64,000 nt of DNA. Source: Ooceraea biroi (Eukaryota > Arthropoda > Insecta > Hymenoptera > Formicidae). Made by a program: the position numbers and the translations under genes. The notes under the pieces were generated by a model. That model was not told where the DNA came from and searched no databases. It was given only the letters and a program-made list of their open reading frames with translations. The first letter of the stretch is position 1; each line of letters opens with the position of its first letter. This document shows positions 36,740 to 48,700 of the stretch, one piece after another. The stretch covers positions 3,224,001 through 3,288,000 of the forward strand of contig NC_039507.1 in assembly GCF_003672135.1 (NCBI RefSeq), given 5' to 3'.

Positions 36740-39700
36740 CTAAAAGATGGTAAGGAACATCATTTAGACAAAATGGCAATATAAATTCAGCATAATGTTA
36801 TAATTTTTTGCGACTAAAAAGAAATATGAATAAAATTGCAAATATAAATGAATGCAAAATCTTAAAGGATGAGACTGAACGATAAAATTGTTTTTATAAC
36901 TTGTCACTTAGTTGATTCAAGGTATTCTGCTTTACAGAAAAGGAAAAGATTCATTCGACTTTAATGTCGAACGGTGCTTTACAATTTTCGCACAACAGAT
37001 TCACAGTATGATTGCACTCGACTGAAGAAAATTATAATGCTATACAAATATATAATTTATTATGTAGACTAATGTAGTGCGCGTAAATTCGCTTAATTAA
37101 TGAATCCATTCGCGATTTATGCATGTGCCCTTCCTAAGCAATAATGTCTTGTTATCACTGGCGGATCTGGGGGGGGGGGGGGAGTTAAACCCCCCCTTCC
37201 AAATAAAGAAATCAGTTTTGCTGAATTTGTTTGAAAAATCTAGGAAGAAAATGCATTAAGAGGGGAGACCAGTATAGCGGACGGAAAAATAAGAGTTCTT
37301 CGTGAATTTTTAAAAATGAAAACTATATATGTCAATGAAAATTGGATTTTTTCTCTTTAAAGTATATCTTTTCATGTGCATTAAAAAAAATAGATAACTG
37401 GATACGTTAATTATTTCATCCTCTAGAGCTAACGTAAGCAGGTCCTGACGGAGTCAGCTGGTTGTCAACATTCCGGCCAAACGGTTGATCTGAAATCAAA
37501 AAACCAAAAAGATTTTTAAGATATATGTTTCTGGCTATTGTTGTACGTAGGATTTGTTTTTAATTAAAAATTGGATTTTTAAAGTACAAGAAAAAGACTA
37601 AAAAAACAATGAAAATTAGACTTCTTTTTTAAAATTTACATATCTTTGGTAATTTTCCGAAATTCAAAAATCCGCTACGTACAACGATAGCCAGAAACAT
37701 ATATCTTAAGGATCTTTTTGGTTTTTTGATTTCAAATCAACCGTTTGGCCGGAATGTTGACAACCAGCTGACTCCGTCAGGACCTGCTTACGTTAGCTCT
37801 AGAGGATGAAATAATTAACGTATCCAGTTATCTATTTTTTTAATGCACATGAAAAGATATACTTTAAAGAGAAAAAACCCAATTTTCATATAGTTTTCAT
37901 TAAAAAAATTCACGAAACTCTTATTTTTCCGTCCGCTATACTGCTCTCCCCCCTTACTCGTTGAAGCAGATTATCGCTGTCGCGGGCGCTTACTCGCCGA
38001 AACTAACCGAGCGTATGTGTGTGTGTGCACTGACGGATCCTGGGGAGTGGTTTTCGGGTTACCCTCCCCCCTTCCAAATAAAGAAATCAGTTTTGCTGAA
38101 TTGGTTTGAAAAAATTTATCAAAAATAAAATGGGATCAGAAGTGTCACCACGTCCTCGTCATTGATCCTGAAGTAAAAGCTAAGCGTGATACTAGAAAAA
38201 TATTAAACCAAATAAATTTGTCAAAACCCCCCCCCCCCCCATTATCGACATCAGGATCCGCTAGTGCTTGTTATGTTAAAAGCTGCTATGTAATAACACG
38301 ATTCATTGATGTAATTTAGTACGTCTTATCGAAAACAAAATCTTCCGAGAGAGAAATCCGGTGCGGAAAAAACTGTTTGAATATTTATCGAATACTATTC
38401 ACATTAGCAGATTTCCGAGGATTAAAACCGGTACAAGGCAAGTACGAATCTCGTTTCAAAAGCGTACGTCAGTGATCTTTATGATTTATCTGTTAAGACG
38501 GAAAAAATATCATACAGCAAACTGTGTGAAAATTGTTTCGTTTTGAGGAAAATGTTAAAAATTCAACTGAAATTATATCTGGTTCCTACGTAAATTTCTA
38601 CCTTGGACTTTGCGACAGAGAATCATTCGGACTCGATGGTTGAGCCGATAGTGATTTCAGAGTACCTCTCTCCGACATAGCATATTGTACCATTTGTATT
38701 CCATTGTTCCCAATTCCTTCTATCGGTGTAGGTTCTCGTTTCTCGCTATAAAAATAAAGAATTTTTTGTTAAAAAATGATGGAGATTTAGCGGAATGTTA
38801 ATTTTTACATTTTGGATTCCTTGGATATTTACTGCAATAAAAACAAAGTTAGAAGTACGAATGGAATTGCACAAACTTTTATTTTAGTTATATATTATAG
38901 ATTTGTTAAGCATTCCAAGTAATTTTATCATCGTGATTATCATGTCCCTATTGCAAAAGTATCATTAGCATATTAGCAATTTCATTTAAACTGTTGAAAG
39001 AACATAAATTTTAGTGTCATGATGTTTAAATATACTAACTGTTGTTAAACATGCAGGCACGATAAATTAGGAAAGCTTAATACAAGGAAGCAAATTCCAC
39101 GGCTGAATTAAAATAGTATATTCAAGTAGTTAAGTGTGCAAAGTTTGACTGTATCATCATTTACACCGAACGTAAAGTCGTCGATATTTTAGCAACATTG
39201 CGTCACTTTGCAATAATTAGTATATCCATTAAACATTTCTGATGAGTTATTTATATGCGACGACAAAGTAAACGTACCTGACTGGTTGTTTTCTCATAAG
39301 AAAAATATTAAACAGTTCGTCAAAATATTCATCTGACTCCGGATCCACCCTAAGTAAATAAAATATAAGTGTCTAAAGTTTCATCATGTGCCATTGAATA
39401 AACACTAACTTAATTAATCGTTAATGTAGAAACCGACCGATCGATTTAACATGAACATTTGCGCTAGTTGTAATAACGTCTATCGATATCATGAGTACGA
39501 AACGTGACTTTTATAATTGAATAATGATATATTACTTTTTCTACAATGACCGACATTTCAATTATCATTTACGTCAAGACATAATGGTCGCAAGCGTCGG
39601 AGGCATAAAGATACAAGTTGCTAGTAAAAAATGAAAAAAAACTTTACAGCCACATTTATATGACACTTTGTGTCGGATAGAGCATAAACAGCACCGTTCA

Positions 39701-42700
39701 TTTATTATTAAGATAACGTTAAATTAATCATCAATGTGCCTTTCGCAGTAAACCATACGCGAACGTCCAACAGCTGTCGCAAACATTCGCCATCATTCTT
39801 ACAATCGATATTGCGCAAATAATAATAAAATATCAGTCTGTCTCGCAATTATAATCTTTTTCACATATTTATTAAGTGTGCAAATTAATTGATACTCTTT
39901 TTGAAGAAATGAAGCCTTTATTTACCTTCTCTTTTTTTCGAGAGAGGGGATTAGAATAGATAAATGTCCGATAGATGAAAAAAAGTAATAGAAGATAATA
40001 GCGAATATTTCAAAGATTGACATGTTTATTATCTTTTCTAATAGACTAGAATTTTTTTCAAAATAAGTACTGAATTAAATTTTACACCTAATACAAGGTC
40101 CGTTTCAACTTGTGCCGATGTTTACATCAACGCAATAGAATCGCAATGAAATCGTGATACAATGAGAGTATCTCAAGATGTGCAAATTCTCGGATACATT
40201 CGCGTAGGAAAGATTCGTAGATACATGGAATCAGAAGAAGAAGAAGAAGAGTCGGCAGGTCGTAGGTTGAGAAGAGCGTGCAATCGCGAAATCTGTTCGC
40301 CGCATAATTACGGCGAAAACCGAATTCCTTCGGCGTAGTGTGACGAGAGCGATTCTATACGAGCGGTCCTGCGGCCGCAATCGCGAATGGATTTTCTGCG
40401 GGTCTCTCTTCTCGCCGTAACCGCCAGAACTTTTTAATGAGTCATATCGCGCCTATGACGCGCGAATCCTGTTCCTGTTTGCGCAGCGCCCGCATTATCA
40501 ACCACGCGATTACCTTGATCGCGCGCGTTTGCGACAATGCTCGTTTTATCGACGGGCCCTTGAAGAATGCACGAACCGGTCGAGACAAAAAGCCGCGAAA
40601 AGCGCGAAACGAAGGGTATCGTCGCGCGTGCGCATGCCGCGCGGGCCGAGAAACGATCGTGACTTCAATGAGTCCTGATGCCCAATGCCGCGGTTACGCG
40701 AAACGCACGCGTCAGTGCTGCGTCAATCATCACGTGACACGACGTAATTGACTTATTATCGCGACGCGCCAATGAAAATTGTTGCGCCCCCCGATACACG
40801 CACTCGAAACACGCACGCACGCACGCACTCGAACGTGAGGGTCCGCTTTGGGCAGGGTCGCCGCTTTGCGTAGGCGCAATTATCATGCGCAGCGAATAAC
40901 ACGCCGGTGAGATTAATAAAGTCATTAATTAAGTCCTGCATTGCGCGATGCTTCTTAATTATTATCGCAGATGGAGAATTTGTCATTTGTCAAAATGTGG
41001 AAAATCTTCTGCTAATTGTAGTTTCATTTGTTATCATAAATAATATATACATATATATACATTGAAATGAGAAATTAAATCATACACATTTTTATAATAT
41101 GTGGGAATACATACGCGCGAGAATGTTAAATGAAATAGTTTGTTAAATGTTAAATGAAATACCTATACGACAATTTATTTCAGCAAATGCTTGGCGAAAT
41201 GCAAGTTATTTATAAATAGTCTTAAGAGTTTTATTTATCTCTATCGTGAAAAATATTGACGCTGGACGAAATATCAACGATTAGATTAGATGCAATTTCG
41301 TGTATCGTTGAATACGCTTATCATCAAAATGTTCAAGAGGTTACGCTAAATATTTATGATAAACACTGATATTGTTTGACGCAAAGTGCTTAATTATAAT
41401 AGATTAGCTGGTATTATCGAAAAGAAAATGCATACGTGGTGTATATTGTATGCCAAGGTGAAGGTATTTTGGAGTCACTGCTTTATAGAAAATTTTTATA
41501 AGAACGACCGGGTTTTTTTAACATTTTTTATGGAAAAATCAATTTTTGTAGCATATACATATTTGTACATCAAATAAGAAGGCGTGGAGCAGTAGCATAT
41601 TATCAGCTCACTACAGACGAGCGAAAGAGCTGCAATTGCGAGAAGTTTTAGCAGACATACGGCTAGACACGCCTCAGAATACAGATCCCGAGTCGAGTGT
41701 TTACATCGATTGGAGCGTAAAATTAGCATCGCCGATACCAGCGGTCGTCGATCGGCGGAAATCGCCGTTGACGGCAGACACGTTAATCTATTTCCGCGTG
41801 AACGAGCAAGTTGCGGCTGCCGATAAGCGATTCCGTTGCGTCAGCCCAATTCCGATCGCTACTCGCGTTACACACCATCTGACCGTTGAACGTAATGCAC
41901 CGATCACTCCCGGTCACTTACCCGTTACCTCGTACATCGCATACGCACTCACGCACTCGCGCATTGCCACGCGTCGATGGTACACGCGACGTGAAAGAGA
42001 TCGGCCGTGACGAAATGATAACCGTGTATGGTATCGGATGTGTTATATTGATGCCCGATGTGTCTCCAACAGAATTCACAAGGATACTTTGTGAACTCGT
42101 CGGTGAGACCTCTGTTCCTGTTTTTCTTTATAAGAATCAAATATATTGATGACATCAATGAATTATGTAAACGAAAGTATATGCTTCTAAATATTATAAA
42201 AAAATTTGACAAATTATAGGAGGACTTTAAATATTATAAAAAAAACGTTGAACATATGTAAGCCCGTCAGATGCTATTAATATAGTTAGTTGTACATAAG
42301 TATCGACGAACCTCTGATGAAAGAGAGAGAAAGGTCAAGTGACCCGATTTCGTATTGTCATCGTCATGACTAAGCATGATTATTTAAAAATGGAAAGCAT
42401 TGACACTTTTCTTGTCTTAAATACTATTATTATTAGCGTTTCAATATCGTGTAAAGAATATTATTAGCATATTACTTGTCGATAATGTTGTTAATTATCG
42501 TTGAGTAATAAAGGAATTTTATCAAGTATAAAACTTATACTGATGCTTTTTTTCGTTGATGTTTTCTATAAATAATTCTTGCTTTTTTATTATCATGTTC
42601 ATTCTCTTTTTCTTTCTTATTTCAAACGCCTTTGTGAATTCTTCCCCTTTCTTTTCCGCTTTGTATGACAGACTCGTTACGGATTGCTAATATTACTGGA

Positions 42701-45700
42701 TAACCAGCTGGTTAAGCAAACCGCTAGAAGCCAATACGAAACGGTTATTGCATTCTTAAGAATATTTGGAAATTACAATCAAAATAAGATAGATAACTAT
42801 TTTGACAATTTATTGTGATCTGTGGAAAGTGTACTTTAAAAATTGTAAACTTTAAAACTTTAAAAACATATAAACAATATGTTAAATATTATCATTCTGC
42901 GATGCCTTATCTGCTTAATCGCCATTAATAATCTGAACCCAAATAAGTTTGATGTTCGATAAGCTAAAATAGTCATATTTTGCTTTTACGAATAGAAAAC
43001 GTATCTGTGTGAAATAAATATGACGCGTGTAGTGTCCATAAAGAGATCATAATTAGATCGATTACATCACACATACAAGAATCCCAATTCGTCGTCTGTG
43101 CTTGCTCGCAACCGGTTATTTGTGTCGCGCATGTAAGCTACATTGTACGACGACTCTATGTAATTTTGATCTTTTTGTCGCCTTTAGAAAGATAGTGTTT
43201 GCTTCATTGTTGACTCATTAGCTGCAAATTAGTCGACCCTGGGTACCCGTTTTTATTGCTCTGAACTGCAAAGGAGATTGGAATGCGATAACGTTCACTC
43301 TATGAAATAAGCCGAATTGTTTAATGGCAAAATGCTGAGAAAATTATACGTACAACTTTCTCATCTATATTTGATCAATTCGAAGTTGATTTTTTTTAAG
43401 CAGAAATTGAATTATGGTACACTGCATTTAAATTTTTTATGGTTGCGTATCCCGATAGTGAAGCACGTTTTCCCAATTGGCGTAAAATGTTTGCTCAGGA
43501 AGGAATAGCATCGAATTGGTTTCATTACAATATTTCCCGATGATATTCGACCGCTTTATACATGAAACCGCGTGCATCCGATAACAGCCACACTTGCACT
43601 TTATACCGTGCATTATAATTACCGGCGTAATTACGTACGTCATAAACTGAATAATGCTTCCGTTCGCGTTCGCGTCGGAGTCAACATTTTATGTTCGCCT
43701 AAGTTTCTTATTTTCCTGATCCTTCGTGAACGTCACTCTTATCCTTCTTCTTTAAATAATACGATACGCGATATGTTTCATCGCCTTTCTATATTCATCA
43801 TATCCTAATTAACGATAAAGGTTGTCGTATGGTTTTCTATACATCACTTTTTGTCAATGTTTCTGCAGTTTAGCGTATCACAATTTTGTCGTTTTTTTTT
43901 TAATTATTACTACTAAATTATTATTGTAAAATTATTTTTTAATATATTTTTTCGCATTACTTCTGTATTGGCGTTTCCAAATACGGCGTTTTACGTTAAT
44001 TTTGTTTAACTAGTCGCTATTCCGACTTGTTTTTATTTCTCGTTCATCACGCGCTGCAGTACGCTTACCTTACTTAATTTGTTTACTGAACGTATATGCG
44101 AACCGGCACATTCATAATTTCGATCCGATAAGCATATCATTGGCGGATCAGCAGGAAATTGCTCTGCTTATGAATGAAACTCGCTATAGTAGCAACACCA
44201 GTAAAGCACATTTCCTTTTATTCTGTTTGCTTCTACATCGCTTCTATCCTGTGGTGCTTTTGATCAGGATGCTATGCGGAATCGGAATTTTTCAGTAGGT
44301 GGTGGTTAACGGGATGACAAATACGTTTTGATCGATACATTGCCCAAGCTCTCAGTGAATGACTCTCATGAACGCAATCGATTGAATCGACTGCTGCAAC
44401 GCTTTGTTCTGGCCAAAGATCTTGATTCTCGTTCAATTCACGTTGCCTGAATGAATAAACGACAAATACGACGAATGAGAAACCAAATAAGAAACAAAGT
44501 CGTCATTTATACGTAAATGTCGTAAACTCTAAAGAGGCAGACGTCATTGATCAGACGTCATACATGATGTAGCAAAGTGACGTCAAAGTGTCGAAGTTAA
44601 TTTACGACTTTGGATTTTCCAAACATGCTGTCTACGGAACTGTATACAGGAATTATACGCTTGAAAGAGAAGAAAATACTACATGTCAATGGCTCTCCTC
44701 CTAAATCTAGCTAAATACCATATTATATTGCTAAATACCAGAGTCCGTCAAGTTGAAAGAAGAATGATAAAAGTCAAGTTATGAGATATAAGCATGCCGA
44801 TTAAAAAGGCGGAAGTATGCAAATCGAATCGCTAAAAATAAGTTTTTCTTTTCTGGAATGCAGGCGACCATCGCGTGAATCGCTTTCGCTGGTTTTCCTT
44901 CAGCGTAGTATGTCAAGCATGCTTACAGTTTCTCGTGATGTAGGCAGAGAGCGATGCTGAGTAAGGCGCCTAGCACGAGGAGCAGAATGACCGGCACGAA
45001 AATTGTGGTGGCAATCTCCTTGAAATAGCTCCTCGTAGGTATGCTAGCTTTCGTCGAGCGGGCCCAACGCCATTCCGTGTGTTCGGAGATGCCTGATGAA
45101 GGCAGGTCTACGACGTTCGCGCTGGGACCTCGCCGGGCGCTCTCGTGCTGTATGCTCTGCTGGTCTTCCTCTAGCTGCAGGAAACGTTACACCTTTATCA
45201 CCAACGAAGAAACGTGCGTATCGCACGATAAAATGTTACAGAAACGATACGCGTAATTTGTGCGGTTCATACGTTGCGTGAAATTGCGTCAGTCAACTGT
45301 ACTTTATCTGGAAGTTAATTAATTAAGATGAGTTTGCGGAAGGCTAGCAATTGCGTAAATTAAAGATGATTACGGTCATTGAAAATATCAAAGAAATATG
45401 ATCGGGCAAAATGTACATTATCATCGTCATTGGCTGGAAATCTGCAAAGTGATAATTATGCGCCAAGATATTAACGCTGACGTTACAATGCATTACATCA
45501 CGGTTGCATAATTATTCCAAAGACAAATCATACGCAAGTTATTTGCATTGTGAATATTGTTGACATTGTGCATTGTGCATTGTAGAGTAAATTGCCTAGA
45601 TTTTTCTCATCGAGAGTGGGAGTATCGTGTTCTTCCTAGAGCATCAATTACGAATAGTGAGCAGCATCTCAGTTCCTCATACAATAGCACAGCTTTGATC

Positions 45701-48700
45701 AATTGACTTGCCAATCTGAAGGAACACCAGTCTAGTCTGAACTCGGCCTCTCGGAAGAGTATCTCGACGCTGGTCCTCTTGAAGTCTCTCGGACACGACG
45801 GCATTTTCCATAGCGGCTTGACCTCTTCCTGTAATTCGTTCAGTTCTTGCGAAAACGGCACCGTACTGCCTAATCTCACGACGACTCTGAAACAAGAGTA
45901 GCATTCCATTTTTTGTCTTTCTGTCTGAGCTGAACTGAGCTGGCGAGGAATGTGCTAAATATAATATATAATTTCGGCGAAGTAAGGTACGTCAGAATGA
46001 GTCAAGAAGAATTTACCTGAGTCAAGGAGCTGCGACATCATGATGAACCTTTGACTCTACTTCGCGAATGATCAGGCCAATCGTATCGCGATATTCACTC
46101 TGCACGGTACTTGCGTCATTGCCGTCAAGGATTCTTTTAAGTAGCACGCGTGGGACTTTTGCCCGCGTACAAGCATGCATTGACAATAAATGCAGTAAAT
46201 GGTTGTCTAAGTACAGATGGTTTTTTAATGCTATCGCTATGTAAACAGTAATGTCGTTGTTGTACTTGAAACATCATTATTAATTGCTTCTTTGTCGCAG
46301 ATTTTATTTTGAACGTGATCCAATGCTAATATTTCCTTAATCATTTGAGCAAATGTTTCTCACCGTTTCGGTGATCGGACCTTACTCTCAACCTTGACTA
46401 ATCATATCTTGACAATTTCAACTTTTTATTTTTTATAATTACGTATCATCTGAACTTTGTTGAACAAAACTAAATCGTTCTACCAGATATATCCCGTTGA
46501 CTTAAAAAAATCTTCCATTTGCTTGCAGAGAATTATATAATAGATACTTTCGTGATATTTTAAGCTTTCTCTCTCTCTTTGTCTTATACGATTGACAGCC
46601 TACGGATCGCATAGTCCGTTTGAATTTGATATCGCTCGCAAATACCACCATCGATCAAATAACATAGTCCTCGAGGCTAATCATATAGATACGCTGTGAG
46701 TTATACATTAATCCAACATTCACAACATAAGATTGAGATGATCAATCGACATGTTAGAATCACAGGCATGACTTCTATCCGTTACATTTGCATAACTTTT
46801 GCTGCCGATAAAAAAGAAGATTTTACATTTTCCAACAAGTAAAATTAGAAATGTAACGTTTCAAGCAGTTGATTAATTTTTCTCTTTCCAATTAAAAACT
46901 TTTTTGTTTCTAATGTATATATTCATACACGGCTTCACATTATAGAAATCACAGGGGTCAAAGGTGAATGCAATTAGCCGGCGAGACTATCCCGCGTTCT
47001 GAACATCTAAGCGAACTCCGATCTCACGTTTATTGCTCTCAGCTTTCGCTGATACGCAGTGATACAATGCGACTGATGTGTATCTAAGGTCGAGTGGTTC
47101 CTTAGGCGCGTTCTTATCACCCGTGGAAACAAGCTCACACCAGTCAACCAATCAGTCAGTCAGCCAGCCAGCCAGCCAGACAGTCAACTAGTCAGTCAGT
47201 CAGTTGTGCATTTCCGCGCGCGTTGACAGTGTCGCACTTATGTTGAGAATAATTGTCAGTAGCATACTGTCTCGCACTGGTGTCATCGTACCTCACACGA
47301 CGCAATAAGTCTAAAAGTGACAACCGACGCATGCACGGTATGCACGGGGTCGACCGATCAGTGTGTGGCCGATTTATCTTTGCGGCGGAGAGTGATCAAT
47401 CGTAGGCGCGATTTCGGGCTGTCGCTCTGACACGCGATTACGTTAACTCAGTGCTGGATAACGCTTTCTAAGAAACCTCGAGTGCGAAAGCTTGGCGGAG
47501 ACTAAGGCTCAGTCTGGTCCCTGTCTCTGAATGATTTAAATATTCATTGTTCTTTTCGAGTATCTCTATGTCCGCATCTCGGAGTCGCTACGAATATTCG
47601 GTGTCTTTGTGATGTAGCAGCTCAATCCTAATAGTATAACTGATTTATTTCGCTGTCAAGGAGAATTAATTGTGCCGCTCCTTTCAAGAGATTTCGAGCT
47701 TTCGCTCAATCGCTCTTTCGTTGGTGTGCTTAAAGAATGATACACGTGTCCAACAGCGTCTGGAACATGGGGTGATGATGACAGTACGATGGCGATTCAC
47801 ATATTAACGTGAGAGAGATACTCGTGAGCGTCACGCCGAGGCAAAAAGGTAACTTCTCGATTATTCGAAACTCTGTCGAGCGCGTGATGATACGGCATTA
47901 AAATAACACTGACAATTCGCATAGGAGCGGCTTACGATCCGCGGCTGTTATCATCGTGGCTTTGTTGCATTTTTCCCAATAATAGCGCTGCAACACGGCG
48001 ACAGACATGCTGCACCGCAACAGCTCGCAGCGAGAGTGCAATCGCGTTGCAGATAAACCTGCCGCGGAGAGTTTCAGAAAGTGGCGAGAAATAAAAGTTG
48101 TTATCCGAACGATTGCGTCGACCCCTTACAGAAAGGGAACTGTCGAGGAAAATCAAATGAGAGAACAACACGGTATTTTTACCCTTAGACTTTTCGTTCT
48201 CGTGAATGCTTTTATTGTAAATAAAATACGATTGGGATAATGTTAGTCACACTTTATCTGTTTCCTTCTAAATCACGCTCGCACGTGCGTTATTTTTAAA
48301 TTTGACGCAAAACATTCACAAAAATAGCTGATTTTCTGGTTTATCTATGAAGAAGGGATTGACTCATGTATTTCCATAATGACCGATTCGGTTTTACTTA
48401 AATACGTGATGAGTCAGGTGTGATGAATCAGAACATCATGGAGAGAGCAGCGAATATAATCTTAACGTAGATTAAGACGCTCTAAGGCATATTATTAGTA
48501 ATTGGCCTTATTCCTATTATGAGTAAGACCATTTTTTTTCTTCTCGATTTCGCTGCCGGAATTGAGAACGTGACGGCAAACTGGAGCTGCCTCGTATAAT
48601 GAATCGATATCTCGTTGTGAAACTATTCCTTCTGCCCCGGAGGTATTTGTCCAAACATAAATCTACATCAGGAATAGCGCGCGTTTCTTTCTCTCTTTTT

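Larger units (their letters stand above)
37148..38274. mobile_element. hAT-type composite element with 8-bp target duplication
   Basis: CTTGTTAT occurs at 37148-37155 and again at 38267-38274, directly flanking 37156-38266. The left end is CACTGGCGGATCTGG and the inverse of the right end is CACTAGCGGATCCTG. Eight-base duplications and a CA(C/G)TGGCGGATCC-type end are typical of hAT transposons. No transposase is present. The element contains a long foldback (about 37259-37951) and a second left-end copy, CACTGACGGATCCTGG, at 38028. The segment TTCCAAATAAAGAAATCAGT is repeated directly after both left ends. Confidence 0.85.
36740..38601 (-). other. Sarcoglycan intron 8
   Basis: Minus-strand intron GTAGAA…CTTTTAG. 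It is occupied from 37156 to 38266 by a hAT-type element containing a long foldback. Confidence 0.75.

Noticed and set aside
36672..36750. Plus-strand exon reading RSGIRRRVWTNVRIATF between TTAG and GTAAGG
   Set aside because: It is the antisense of the sarcoglycan PPPY exon on the minus strand, whose phase and sequence fit the gene.
37170..37200. Long G and C homopolymer runs as a G-quadruplex regulatory site
   Set aside because: They belong to the hAT element ends, where C/G runs are part of the repeat; no independent support.
41636..42010. 124-codon plus-strand ORF in sarcoglycan intron 6
   Set aside because: No recognisable motif, no phase-linked splice partners, and composition like the surrounding DNA.
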